Part shown: piece after piece, positions 1-7,257 of the stretch
Position numbering within the stretch: position 1 is the first letter of the stretch
Layout of the letters: each line of letters starts with the position of its first letter
Origin: Pseudomonadota bacterium
GTDB taxonomy: Bacteria > Pseudomonadota > Alphaproteobacteria > Micropepsales > Micropepsaceae
NCBI GenBank assembly: GCA_018242145.1
Contig: JAFECN010000206.1
Location: 1-36,430 of the forward strand
Reading direction: 5' to 3'
DNA length: 36,430 bases
Translations under genes and position numbers: made by a program
Notes under the pieces: generated by a model
What the model was told of the DNA's origin: nothing
The model's input: the letters and a program-made list of their open reading frames with translations, nothing else
Database searches by the model: none

Positions 1-47
1 AGCCGAAACATTGAGAATGCTTGTACGGGCGATTTTGCAGTTGATTG

Positions 48-1091
48 CTAATTTGCCGCCGTTGCAGCCTGCATGATGTCTTGATGTTTTTGGTGCTCTA
101 TTTGATAAATCGATTCCAGATGGTCGAGACCAGTCGAAACAGCTTGGTATTGTGGGAGCGCCGTTGCATAGGCTTGGGAAAATGCTTGGCAGGCGGAAGC
201 AACATCGGGTCGGCTATCTGATGCACAGATCGATTTGGCCCTTCCCGCTATAGCCATCATTGGCTCAACATTGTTGGTGAAATCATTCTTCAAAGACAGT
301 AGCTGATTGTGCATCTGCTCCGCCGAAACATCGTCTTGGTTGATCGCGACGGCCAATTGCCCGCGCGCAACTCCGTTGCCCTCTAGCGAATGTTCTTGCT
401 GTAATTTGGCTTCCATGTCCGATGTGATCGCTTGCATGGTTTTTTCAGCACCGGGCCAGCGGTGCAGATGAACCGAAGCTTCGGTATCGAAATTTTTCAA
501 AATGGCCGTGAGTTTTTCAATCCTCGCAACCCGTTGATTGCGCTTGGCGTCCTCCTGACGCTGCCGTTCGGCCTGTTCGCGGGCGAAGGCAATGGCTTGC
601 GCATTTTTCTCGACTGCCACGAGGGTCCATTGATATTCGAGTTCGTTCGCCCTCGCGAAGGTGACGGTGCTCACCTTTCCGCCGTTGAAATTACCCGTCA
701 GCGTGATCCCATTCCAGCCAAGCTCGCCCGCCCCGGTCGATGTTCCGGATAAGAAGGCGTTCCCTTTGAATGTCAGATTGACGGCTCCGCCGTCCATCAT
801 GCCGGTCACGCTCGCGCTGCTGCTGGTGAGCCGCCCGTTTGTATCAAAAGAAACCCAATCAACTTCGCCTGTCAGCATGTGATCGCCGGACTGCACCAGT
901 TCCAGTCGCGCCAAACCATTTGTGAATTTGGCAAGATAAGTGCCCGTTGCGCTGCTCAGGGAGCAACCGTAAATCGAGAGCAAGGCCAAGCAACACAACG
1001 TCTTCGCCAGAAAGGCGCGTGTCCGTGATTCGGGGACCGGACGCGGGAGCGATTCGACGGACACGAGTGAAATGCCTTCGGTGGAGCCCAT
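48..1091 (-). CDS. putative lipoprotein, unknown function
   Basis: I do not recognise the family of this 347-residue protein. A hydrophobic stretch at about residues 27-42 ends in a lipobox-like LSIYGC with Cys43, so the mature protein is probably lipid-anchored. The tyrosine before the glycine is unusual for a lipobox. The roughly 26 residues before the hydrophobic core are long for a signal peptide, and no clear Shine-Dalgarno precedes the ATG, so the true start may lie further in. After Cys43 comes a region rich in G, T and S with beta character (about 48-145), then a charged Q/R/E-rich segment (about 160-200) and a mainly helical C-terminus. It is transcribed divergently from the HTH gene. 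Base composition is visibly less GC-rich than the genes after 1.7 kb, which suggests a different origin. The reading frame is well supported; the function is unknown. Confidence 0.6.
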   Translation of the reverse strand: MGSTEGISLVSVESLPRPVPESRTRAFLAKTLCCLALLSIYGCSLSSATGTYLAKFTNGLARLELVQSGDHMLTGEVDWVSFDTNGRLTSSSASVTGMMDGGAVNLTFKGNAFLSGTSTGAGELGWNGITLTGNFNGGKVSTVTFARANELEYQWTLVAVEKNAQAIAFAREQAERQRQEDAKRNQRVARIEKLTAILKNFDTEASVHLHRWPGAEKTMQAITSDMEAKLQQEHSLEGNGVARGQLAVAINQDDVSAEQMHNQLLSLKNDFTNNVEPMMAIAGRAKSICASDSRPDVASACQAFSQAYATALPQYQAVSTGLDHLESIYQIEHQKHQDIMQAATAAN

Positions 1092-1164
1092 AAGAGGACT
1101 ATTACAACCCTATAGAGGTTAAAAAATACTCTCTTAGTAGCGGAAAATAGCCTGTCTGCGGATC

Positions 1165-1181
1165 GTGATCGCCATGATCAC
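1165..1181. promoter_or_regulatory. inverted repeat over the start of the HTH gene
   Basis: GTGATC and GATCAC form a perfect inverted repeat with a 5-base centre. It covers the possible GTG start (1165) and the ATG (1174) of the HTH gene. A palindrome at the start of a small Cro/C1-type regulator is a plausible autoregulatory operator. The arms are short, so a chance match is possible. Confidence 0.3.
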
Positions 1182-1413
1182 TCCGCGTCAAATCCGAGCG
1201 GCCCGCGCCCTCTTAGGCTGGTCTCAGCAGCAACTGGCCGACAAGGCCATTGTGTCTCTGAATGCCGTCACGCGGCTGGAGCGTGGTGAAGTCGATCCTC
1301 GTGTCAGCACGGTCGAAGCTGTGCAAAGAGCTATCGAGAAAGCAGGCGTGGAATTTATCCTCTCCGATGGGCGCAAAGGAGAAGGCGTAAGACTCTCGCG
1401 CCCGTCGCACTGA
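1174..1413 (+). CDS. small XRE-family HTH transcriptional regulator
   Basis: This 79-residue protein is a single Cro/C1-type helix-turn-helix domain. It opens with MITPRQIRAARALLGWSQQQ, typical of the many short alphaproteobacterial XRE proteins. The recognition region is about residues 16-45 (QQLADKAIVSLNAVTRLERG), followed by a helix and the short strand VEFILSDGRKGEGVRL. I chose ATG 1174 because family members usually start at this MITP; an in-frame GTG lies 9 bases upstream. It is divergent from the lipoprotein gene and followed by a 327-base gap. It probably binds DNA as a dimer and may regulate itself or its divergent neighbour; the targets are inferred, not seen. Confidence 0.85.
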   Translation: MITPRQIRAARALLGWSQQQLADKAIVSLNAVTRLERGEVDPRVSTVEAVQRAIEKAGVEFILSDGRKGEGVRLSRPSH

Positions 1414-1461
1414 ATTTGTTATTCCATCGAATGTTAAGTTCGCGTCATATTCCTATACCCC

Positions 1462-1483
1462 CCCGCACTTGGCGGGCCATGAC
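1462..1483. repeat. solitary REP-like half element
   Basis: CCCGC, a 5-base loop, then GCGGGCCATGAC. The arms and the CCATGAC tail are identical to the right half of the larger inverted repeat at 11176-11273; only the loop differs. Two copies of this motif in intergenic DNA of one window suggest a dispersed REP-type family. A genome-wide count of GCGGGCCATGAC would settle it. Confidence 0.45.
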
Positions 1484-1521
1484 AGCGGTGGGTGGTGGTA
1501 GGAACGGCGTTCCAAAACACA

Positions 1522-1548
1522 GAAAAACCGCCGGTTTTCACGGGCGGC
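1522..1548 (-). terminator. putative rho-independent terminator
   Basis: On the minus strand CCGCC, a 10-base loop and GGCGG are followed by TTTTTCTG. It lies about 190 bases past the stop of the fumarylacetoacetate-hydrolase-family gene and points the right way to end it. The stem is only five G-C pairs. Confidence 0.4.
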
Positions 1549-1698
1549 TGGGGTTTGGGCGCAGTTCGAGAATTGAGAGGAATGTACGGGACCACCGTTG
1601 CGGTGTCAAGCTAATTGTCCTGAAGGCAGGAAAATCGTCTAAGCGGTTGGACGGGTTCGGTAATCGGCGAATTTTCGCGCTGCGCAGGGGGTGTTCGG

Positions 1699-1727
1699 GC
1701 GCAAAAAAATCGGAAAAATTTTTGCGC
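1699..1727. other. hairpin just after the hydrolase stop
   Basis: GCGCAAAAA and TTTTTGCGC form a perfect 9-bp inverted repeat with an 11-base loop, 13 bases past the minus-strand stop codon. It lacks a separate U tract, so it may protect the mRNA 3' end rather than terminate. Confidence 0.4.
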
Positions 1728-1740
1728 GACCTGCCGGAAA

Positions 1741-2601
1741 CTATGTCTCCGCTTCGCACACCGCTTCGATGGCGCCGAGTTTTTCGATTTGCACGCGGCA
1801 GGTGTCGCCGGGCTTGAGCCAGACTTGCGGATTCATCGCCATGCCCACGCCGCCGGGCGTGCCGGTGTAGATGATGTCGCCCGGCTCCAGCGTCATAGCC
1901 TGCGAAAGCAGCGCGATCTGGTCTTCCACCTTGAACACCAGATTGCGGGTGTTGGAGCTTTGCCGCGTTTCGCCGTTGACGAGGCATTTGATGTCGAGCG
2001 TGTGCGGATCGCCCACCTCGTCCGCCGTGGTGATCCACGGGCCGAACGGGGCATGGGTGTCGAAGCCCTTGCCGATGATCCATTGCGATGTGCGCTTCTG
2101 CCAGTCGCGCACGCTCACATCGTTGCCGCAGGCATAGCCGAACACATGCGCGCGCGCCTGTTCGCGCGGAATGTGGCGGCCGCCCTTGCCGATGACGACC
2201 ACAAGCTCCGCTTCCCAATCCACCATGTGCGAGGCTTTCGGAATCTGGATGGGATCGAACGGGCCGTTCACCGCGGTGGGCTGCTTGCAGAACCAGGTCT
2301 GGTCCTTCGGCGTCTCCGCGCCGGTTTCTTTTATGTGGTCGGCATAGTTGAGGCCGATGGCCATGACCTTGCCGGGCCGCGGCACCGGCGCGCGCAAGCG
2401 CACCGCGCGCAGGTCATGGACAACCATCGCTTCGCGCACGATCTGCTGCACGTCGCGGGCGAGACTGTCCCATTTGGCGATGAGGCCCGACATGGTGGCG
2501 GGCAGCATGGGGGCCGCGCGCGTCAGCGAGACGATGCGCTCGCCATCGGTGACGCCCAGTTCGTCCGCGCCGCCGTTCACGTTGAAAGTCGCAAGTTTCA
2601 T
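1741..2601 (-). CDS. fumarylacetoacetate hydrolase family protein
   Basis: This 286-residue cytoplasmic enzyme belongs to the FAH / 2-hydroxyhepta-2,4-diene-1,7-dioate isomerase superfamily, whose members cleave or isomerise beta-diketo acids with a divalent metal. GKVMAIGLNYADHIKETG (about 77-94) opens the catalytic domain. The likely metal ligands are Glu130 and Glu132 in DWEAEL and Asp161 in GNDVSVRD. GKGFDTHAPFGPW (177-189) and YTGTPGGVG (245-253) are family signatures. I start at MKLATF (2601), the canonical N-terminus; the frame stays open upstream but that part does not resemble the family. It is divergent from the antiporter, 119 bases apart. No EcfG-type promoter faces this gene. The exact substrate (ureidoglycolate, fumarylpyruvate, 2,4-diketo-sugar acid) cannot be told from sequence. 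Confidence 0.92.
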   Translation of the reverse strand: MKLATFNVNGGADELGVTDGERIVSLTRAAPMLPATMSGLIAKWDSLARDVQQIVREAMVVHDLRAVRLRAPVPRPGKVMAIGLNYADHIKETGAETPKDQTWFCKQPTAVNGPFDPIQIPKASHMVDWEAELVVVIGKGGRHIPREQARAHVFGYACGNDVSVRDWQKRTSQWIIGKGFDTHAPFGPWITTADEVGDPHTLDIKCLVNGETRQSSNTRNLVFKVEDQIALLSQAMTLEPGDIIYTGTPGGVGMAMNPQVWLKPGDTCRVQIEKLGAIEAVCEAET

Positions 2602-2661
2602 GCGCTGCTCCCACGAAGGCGCACCTTGTAGGTTATGGCGCGCGGCCCCGCAACGCTGCGC

Positions 2662-2687
2662 GGAACTTTGCGGAACGGGCGTGCGTT
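2662..2687 (+). promoter_or_regulatory. EcfG-type (general stress) promoter
   Basis: GGAAC (2662-2666), 17 bases, CGTT (2684-2687): an exact match to the alphaproteobacterial sigma-EcfG consensus. The start of transcription would be near 2694, 27 bases before the chosen GTG of the antiporter gene. This makes the upstream in-frame GTG at 2688 unlikely as the start. Confidence 0.75.
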
Positions 2688-2720
2688 GTGGGAACGGGCA
2701 CCATCCATTCCAGGATTTCC

Positions 2721-5009
2721 GTGAAGAAGAGAAGCACCCTTGCCGTTGCGCTTGGCACCGGTTTCTGCCTGCTCGCCAGCGCGGCATTGGCCGCTGCGCA
2801 GAAGCACGCGGGCGGCAACGCTGATAGCGGCAACGGGCTTGGCGGCACCGACGAGGTGATCCTCACGGCGCAGGTCGTCCTGCTTCTTTTTGTGGGGCGC
2901 GGCCTCGGCGAGATCCTGCAACGCTTCGGCCAGCCCGCGGTGATCGGCAATCTGCTGGCGGGGCTGATCCTGGGGCCGTCGCTGTTCGGCTGGATATGGC
3001 CGCAGGCGCACGACCTGATCTTCCCCGGCGATCCCAAGATCAAGAACCTGCTCAAGGGCATCTCCGACATGGGCGTGATGATGCTGTTGCTGCTCACCGG
3101 CATGGAGACCGATCTGAAGCTGGTGCGCAAAGTCGGCGCGCCCGCCCTATGGGTGACGGCGACGGGCGTGGCGGTGCCGTTCGCCTGCGGCTTCGCGGCA
3201 GCCTGGTTCCTGCCGCCGTCGATCCTGCCCACGGAGGGCAGCAAGCTCGTCGCCGCGCTGTTCATCGGCACGGCGCTGTCGATCTCTTCGATCAAAATCG
3301 TGGCGATGGTGGTGCGCGAGATGAACTTCATGCGCCGCAATCTGGGCCAGATCATCGTCGCCTCCGCCATCATGGAGGACACGACGGGCTGGGTGATCGT
3401 CTCCATCACGCTCGGCATCGCGGGTGCGGGTGCCGTCGCGCTCGGCCCCCTTGCTCAGACGGTGATCGGGACCGCGATCTTCCTCATCCTGTCCTACACG
3501 GTGGGGCGCAAGCTGGTGTTCTGGCTCATCCGCTGGGTGAACGACACCTTCGTCAGCGAATATGCCGTCATCACCGCCATTCTGATCGTGATGCTGCTGA
3601 TGGCGCTCATCACGCAGGCCATCGGCGTGAACACCGTGCTGGGCGCGTTCGTGGCGGGCGTGCTGGTCGGCGAGTCGCCGATCCTGTCGCAGCATATCGA
3701 GGACGAGATCCGCGGCTTCATCACCGCCTTCATGATGCCGATCTTCTTCGGCATATCCGGATTGTCCGCCGATCTGACGATCCTCAAAGATCCCACGCTC
3801 GCGGCCATGACGGCGGGGCTCGTTCTCATCGCCAGCGTCGGAAAATTCAGCGGCGCGTTCGCGGGCGGCATGGCGAGCGGACTGACGGCGGCGGAATCCA
3901 CCGCGCTCGGCTGCGGCATGAATGCGCGCGGATCGACGGAGGTGATCGTCGCCTCCATCGGCTTGACGATGGGCGCGCTCACCCAGAATCTCTACACCAT
4001 GATCGTGACCATGGCGGTTCTCACCACCATGGCGATGCCGCCCATGCTGCGCTGGGGCCTGCGCCGCCTGCCCATGCGCAAGGACGAGAAGGAGCGGCTG
4101 GAGAAGGAAGAACTCGACGAGAAGGGTTTCGTCAGCCGGTTCGAGCGGCTGCTCGTCACCGCCGACGAAAGCGCCAACGGCGCGTTCGCCACGCGGCTTG
4201 CCGGGTTCATCGCGGGCCAGCGCGGCATGCCGGTGACGGTGGTGCAACTGGAAAAGCGCAAGCCCGGCAGCAGAGAGGAAGAGAAGAAAGCCGAAGCGCC
4301 GTTGAAGGAGGTGGCGACGGAAGGCGCGAAGGAAGGCCATCGCGCCGCCAGCGAAGACCAGAAGGAGGACAAGCCGGAGAAGGTGGAAGTCTCCGCGCGC
4401 ATCGAAACGCAGCCCGCAGAAGCGGTGAAGAAGGAAGGCGAGAAGGGCTATGACATGCTCTTTCTCGGCCTGGAGAAGATGCACCTGAAAGACGGCGGCT
4501 TCAGCGCGCAGGTGGACAAGGTGGTGAAGGACTTCGAGGGATCGCTCGCGCTGGTGATCGCGGGGCGCGAACCGGCGATACTGGACAGCAAGGGGTTCGA
4601 CATTCTGGTTCCGGTGAACGGCACCGAGGCCTCACGCAACGGCGCGGAGATCGCCTTCGCCTTGTCGGCGCCGAAGGAAAGCACCGTGACGGCGCTGCAT
4701 GTCGGCGAACGTCCGGCCAGCAACGGCACCCGGCGCCGCGCCAACAAACAGGCGCAAAAACGAAACCAGAAGGCGGTGCTGGACGATGCGGTGAAGCTCG
4801 CCCGGCGCTACGGGCATGAGCGCATCAAGACCGCGGTGCATACCGACATCGCCCCGGACGCGGCCATTCTGGAGGAAGCCGAAAAGTCGGGGGCCAATCT
4901 GATCGTGATCGGCGCCAGCCGCCGGGTGGGCGACCATCTATTCCTGGGGCAGACGGTGGCCTGCACCCTCAAGAACTGGAAGGGCGCGGTCGTTCTGGTT
5001 GTTTCTTAA
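2721..5009 (+). CDS. CPA2-family cation:proton antiporter with C-terminal USP domain
   Basis: This inner-membrane antiporter of the Kef/monovalent cation:proton antiporter-2 type has about 762 residues. An N-terminal signal-like segment is followed by about 12 membrane helices (to about residue 450) with the family pattern PAVIGNLLAGLILGPSLFGW. A charged cytoplasmic linker, very rich in Lys and Glu, runs from about 515 to 575. The C-terminus resembles a universal stress protein fold (DILVPVNGTEASRNGAEIA, then NLIVIGASRR), and an earlier half-domain follows the last helix. The GTG at 2721 is preferred: AGGA lies 5 bases upstream and the EcfG promoter -10 lies at 2684. The promoter and the USP domain both point to a stress role in pH or cation balance. 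Transported ion unknown. The YqjD-like gene follows after 81 bases and may be cotranscribed. Confidence 0.9.
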   Translation: MKKRSTLAVALGTGFCLLASAALAAAQKHAGGNADSGNGLGGTDEVILTAQVVLLLFVGRGLGEILQRFGQPAVIGNLLAGLILGPSLFGWIWPQAHDLIFPGDPKIKNLLKGISDMGVMMLLLLTGMETDLKLVRKVGAPALWVTATGVAVPFACGFAAAWFLPPSILPTEGSKLVAALFIGTALSISSIKIVAMVVREMNFMRRNLGQIIVASAIMEDTTGWVIVSITLGIAGAGAVALGPLAQTVIGTAIFLILSYTVGRKLVFWLIRWVNDTFVSEYAVITAILIVMLLMALITQAIGVNTVLGAFVAGVLVGESPILSQHIEDEIRGFITAFMMPIFFGISGLSADLTILKDPTLAAMTAGLVLIASVGKFSGAFAGGMASGLTAAESTALGCGMNARGSTEVIVASIGLTMGALTQNLYTMIVTMAVLTTMAMPPMLRWGLRRLPMRKDEKERLEKEELDEKGFVSRFERLLVTADESANGAFATRLAGFIAGQRGMPVTVVQLEKRKPGSREEEKKAEAPLKEVATEGAKEGHRAASEDQKEDKPEKVEVSARIETQPAEAVKKEGEKGYDMLFLGLEKMHLKDGGFSAQVDKVVKDFEGSLALVIAGREPAILDSKGFDILVPVNGTEASRNGAEIAFALSAPKESTVTALHVGERPASNGTRRRANKQAQKRNQKAVLDDAVKLARRYGHERIKTAVHTDIAPDAAILEEAEKSGANLIVIGASRRVGDHLFLGQTVACTLKNWKGAVVLVVS

Positions 5010-5090
5010 CCGCTCCTGCCCTATGCAACGCAAGGTTCCATCGGGCATTATCTTCCCCAAGGGGGCTCCCCAATTCCGAAGGATGACGAC

Positions 5091-5396
5091 ATGGCCGCGC
5101 GCAAGAAATCGAATTCGCTGGAAAACCGCCTCGAAGCGCTGCGCGACGATCTGGAAGCGCTGCAGTCCGACATGAAGGGCCTCGCCGGCGGCGTGGGCGA
5201 CGCGGCGACCGCGCGCCTCAACGAGATGCTGCGCAACACCGAAGACATGGCCGACCAGCTCACCTCGCAGGTCGAGGAATGGACCAACGACAATGCCGAG
5301 CAGCTTCGCGAAACCGTGCGCGAGCAGCCGCTGGTGGCGTGCGCGGTGGCGATGGGGATCGGCGCGTTGCTCGGCGTCCTTCTGCTGCGCCGGTAA
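5091..5396 (+). CDS. YqjD/ElaB-like (DUF883) membrane-anchored protein
   Basis: This 101-residue protein has a long amphipathic helical N-terminus with heptad character (SLENRLEALRDDLEALQSD) and a C-terminal tail-anchor helix VACAVAMGIGALLGVLLLRR. The VREQP before the helix and the LLLRR ending are hallmarks of the DUF883/ElaB/YqjD family. In E. coli these are stationary-phase, inner-membrane proteins that bind ribosomes. GAAGGA precedes the ATG at a good distance. The next gene starts 6 bases after its stop, so the two form a pair like yqjD-yqjE. It probably lies in the stress-induced antiporter transcript, since I see no promoter of its own. Confidence 0.88.
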   Translation: MAARKKSNSLENRLEALRDDLEALQSDMKGLAGGVGDAATARLNEMLRNTEDMADQLTSQVEEWTNDNAEQLRETVREQPLVACAVAMGIGALLGVLLLRR

Positions 5397-5402
5397 ACGC
5401 CC

Positions 5403-5723
5403 ATGATCGCGAAGGTGGCCGCGGCTTTTTTGGGGCTTTTGTTTCTCGCATCGCTGATCTTCATCGGCGTGTTCTGCGCCGCCTATGCGATCGATCAGGC
5501 TTTCGTGAATGTCGCCGGCGTGGCGGGGGCGGCGGCTATCACCGCCATCCTCCTGCTGGCGGGTCCGGTGATCGCGCTTCTTATCTTCGCGGTGCGACGC
5601 CCGCGGGAGTCTCCGTTCATCTCGCTGCTCACCTCCGGTTCCAGCCCGCTGGCCGCGCTGCTGGGCGCGGGCGCGCTGGGGCTGGCCGAGGTTTTCCTGA
5701 AGAAGCGCCGCCGCCGCGACTGA
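5403..5723 (+). CDS. small membrane protein, YqjE-like
   Basis: This 106-residue protein has two strong membrane helices (about 5-28 and 36-63), followed by a weaker hydrophobic stretch rich in G, A and L (about 76-98) and a basic end KKRRRRD. Position directly after a DUF883 gene, size and two-helix layout fit the YqjE / DUF1469 (putative holin superfamily III-like) proteins that pair with YqjD. Sequence identity to YqjE is not obvious by eye, so the family call rests partly on context. Role unknown; presumably membrane-associated and stress-induced with its neighbour. Confidence 0.75.
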   Translation: MIAKVAAAFLGLLFLASLIFIGVFCAAYAIDQAFVNVAGVAGAAAITAILLLAGPVIALLIFAVRRPRESPFISLLTSGSSPLAALLGAGALGLAEVFLKKRRRRD

Positions 5724-5738
5724 CATTTCGTCCGCCGG

Positions 5739-5763
5739 GAACTTTTACGCCGTCTCGCCGGTT
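5739..5763 (+). promoter_or_regulatory. EcfG-type (general stress) promoter
   Basis: GGAAC (5739-5743), 16 bases, CGTT (5760-5763): an exact match. Transcription would begin near 5770, about 24 bases before the ATG of the DUF1328 gene and inside the left arm of the hairpin at 5764-5787. Confidence 0.75.
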
Positions 5764-5787
5764 GTTCCTTCGATTGAACGAAGGAAC
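5764..5787 (+). promoter_or_regulatory. hairpin holding the ribosome binding site
   Basis: GTTCCTTCG and CGAAGGAAC form a perfect 9-bp stem with a 6-base loop. The right arm contains GAAGGA, the Shine-Dalgarno of the DUF1328 gene (ATG at 5794). A transcript reading through from upstream would hide the site, while a transcript from the EcfG promoter would lack much of the left arm. Confidence 0.5.
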
Positions 5788-5793
5788 ATTTCC

Positions 5794-5967
5794 ATGCTCG
5801 GTTGGGCGCTGATCTTTTTTCTTCTGGCGTTGGTTGCAGCCTATCTCGGCTTCTTCGGGCTGGCGGGGCTTGCCGCCACCATCGCCAAGGTCCTGCTCGT
5901 CGTTTTTGTGATCCTGCTGATCGTGGCGGGCGTCTCCAACGCGGTGCGGGGACGTCCCCCTGTCTAG
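5794..5967 (+). CDS. DUF1328 family small membrane protein (YtjA-like)
   Basis: This 57-residue peptide starts MLGWALIFFL and has two membrane helices (about 4-24 and 29-48) around a GLAGLAATIAK turn. It ends in a short basic tail after VAGVSNAVRG. The pattern MLGWALxFFxxAxxAAxxGF with xxAKxLxxxFxxL is the signature of DUF1328 (E. coli YtjA), a conserved family of unknown function that is often stress-induced. GAAGGA lies 8 bases before the ATG. It has its own exact EcfG promoter upstream. The recognition is strong and the function is not known. Confidence 0.9.
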   Translation: MLGWALIFFLLALVAAYLGFFGLAGLAATIAKVLLVVFVILLIVAGVSNAVRGRPPV

Positions 5968-5978
5968 CGAAAATCTTT

Positions 5979-6003
5979 GGAACGGATTTGGGGGTCACAC
6001 ATT
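5979..6003 (+). promoter_or_regulatory. possible variant EcfG promoter (CATT -10)
   Basis: GGAAC (5979-5983), 16 bases, CATT. One base departs from the CGTT consensus. Transcription would start near 6010, at the foot of the long stem-loop at 6008-6076, and lead into the AI-2E permease gene. Confidence 0.35.
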
Positions 6004-6007
6004 GTTA

Positions 6008-6076
6008 AGGCGAGAGGACGTCCGATCCGGTACGCCCCAGCCCCTTCGACACCCCGCATCGGGTGTCCTCTCGCCT
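6008..6076 (+). other. long stem-loop in the 5' leader of the AI-2E permease gene
   Basis: AGGCGAGAGGAC (6008-6019) pairs with GTCCTCTCGCCT (6065-6076). The helix continues in RNA through two G-U wobbles and CCGAT / ATCGG (6022-6026, 6058-6062). The result is 19 pairs around a 31-base loop. No U tract follows, so it is not a standard terminator. It would sit at the extreme 5' end of a transcript starting near 6010. Confidence 0.55.
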
Positions 6077-6129
6077 CCTGAAAATCGAAGCCTTGTTGAG
6101 GACCTCGGGCGCGCGCCCGGGATGCACCG

Positions 6130-7257
6130 ATGAATCCGCTCGACCGGTTGGCCGCCATGACCTCGATCCTGGAGGATGTGGGCGGGCCGTTCTCCATGCG
6201 GCGCGACCTGCAGGTCATGCGGATCTGCATGGTGCTTCTGGCCACCGTGGCCATGCTCGCCATCGGGGTGGCGGCGGCCGATATCCTAGCGCCGACGGCG
6301 GTGGCCGTCGTGCTGGCGCTGGTGCTGGCGCCTGCCAGCGCTGCGCTGGAAAGACTACGCCTGCCGGCGGGACTGGCGGCGCTTGTTGTGGTGGTGGCGA
6401 CCGTTTCGGTTCTGGTCTTCGCCGGTCTGAAGTTCGCGCCGTCCGTCGCCGATGTCGTCAAGCGCGGGCCGGCGATCATGCATTCGGTGGAGATGAAGCT
6501 GAGTCCGATCCGCAAGCAGTTGGCGGCGGTGGAGAATGCGTCGCAACAGATCTCGCACGGCACCGCGGCGGCGCAAGGCGGAAAGGTCGTGCCGGTCGTC
6601 GAAAGCGACGGCGTGCTTTATGCGCTGGCCAGCACGGCGCCGGGCATTCTGGCCAAGATCGTCTATGTGACGGTGCTGACCATCTTCCTTCTGTCCACGC
6701 GGCGGCATTATACGAGCCAGCTCATTCTGTTGCCGCGCACGGTGGCCGGGCGATTGCGCATGGCGCGCATCTGCCGCGACGTGAAATCGCGCGTGTCCGG
6801 CTATCTCTTCACCCTTGCCATGATCAATGTCGGGCTGACGGTGGTGACGACCGTCGCCTTTCGCCTCGCGGGGATTCCGCACGGGCTGTTGTGGGGCGTG
6901 GCCTACGGGCTTCTCAATTTCGTGCCGATCATCGGGCCGACGACGGTGATCGTCGCCTCGGCGATCTATGGGCTCATCAACGGGCACACCATCTGGCAGA
7001 TGGCGTTGCCGCCCGTGCTGCTGCTGTCCATCGACACGATCGAAGCCTATCTGGTGCAGCCCTGGCTGTTGTCGCGCCGCATCGTGGTCAGCCCGGTGGC
7101 GATCTTCCTGGTGGTGGCGGCGCTGGTGTGGATGTGGGGCGCCTATGCCGCGATCACGGCGATCCCGGCGCTGATCCTGCTGCACACCATAGCCATGCAT
7201 GTGCCGGCGATGCGCCCGTTCGGGATGCTGCTGGCGACGGAGCAGGGCCGCGGCTAA
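6130..7257 (+). CDS. AI-2E family transporter
   Basis: This 375-residue polytopic inner-membrane protein belongs to the AI-2E / PerM / TqsA-like family. Several helices in the first 115 residues precede a soluble segment (about 100-170), and a C-terminal helical block carries the characteristic GLLWGVAYGLLNFVPIIGPT (about 254-273) and a VQPWLLSRRIVVSPVAIF-type stretch (about 312-330). Members export autoinducer-2 or other small solutes or ions, and some are Na+/H+ antiporters; the substrate cannot be predicted. The ATG at 6130 follows a 5' leader with a 19-bp stem-loop. The end overlaps by 4 bases the stop of a small convergent minus-strand gene. Confidence 0.9.
   Translation: MNPLDRLAAMTSILEDVGGPFSMRRDLQVMRICMVLLATVAMLAIGVAAADILAPTAVAVVLALVLAPASAALERLRLPAGLAALVVVVATVSVLVFAGLKFAPSVADVVKRGPAIMHSVEMKLSPIRKQLAAVENASQQISHGTAAAQGGKVVPVVESDGVLYALASTAPGILAKIVYVTVLTIFLLSTRRHYTSQLILLPRTVAGRLRMARICRDVKSRVSGYLFTLAMINVGLTVVTTVAFRLAGIPHGLLWGVAYGLLNFVPIIGPTTVIVASAIYGLINGHTIWQMALPPVLLLSIDTIEAYLVQPWLLSRRIVVSPVAIFLVVAALVWMWGAYAAITAIPALILLHTIAMHVPAMRPFGMLLATEQGRG

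Larger units (their letters stand above)
1414..1740. other. intergenic region with no gene
   Basis: No convincing gene lies in these 327 bases. They hold a lone half of the REP-like element (1462-1483), a short palindrome GGAACGGCGTTCC (1501-1513), a terminator-like hairpin for the minus-strand gene (1522-1548) and an A/T-stem hairpin (1699-1727). The HTH gene (plus) and the hydrolase gene (minus) converge here. Confidence 0.6.

Noticed and set aside
1501-1513. GGAACGGCGTTCC palindrome as a promoter element
   Set aside because: It contains GGAAC and its inverse but no -10 box at a fitting distance in front of a gene; probably just a small palindrome.
3147-4484. 445-codon minus-strand frame opposite the antiporter gene
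   Set aside because: His/Arg/Asp-rich translation reflecting codon bias of the antiporter gene.
5027-5038. Minus-strand GGAAC and CGTT near the start of the YqjD-like gene
   Set aside because: The boxes are only 4 bases apart and face away from the gene.
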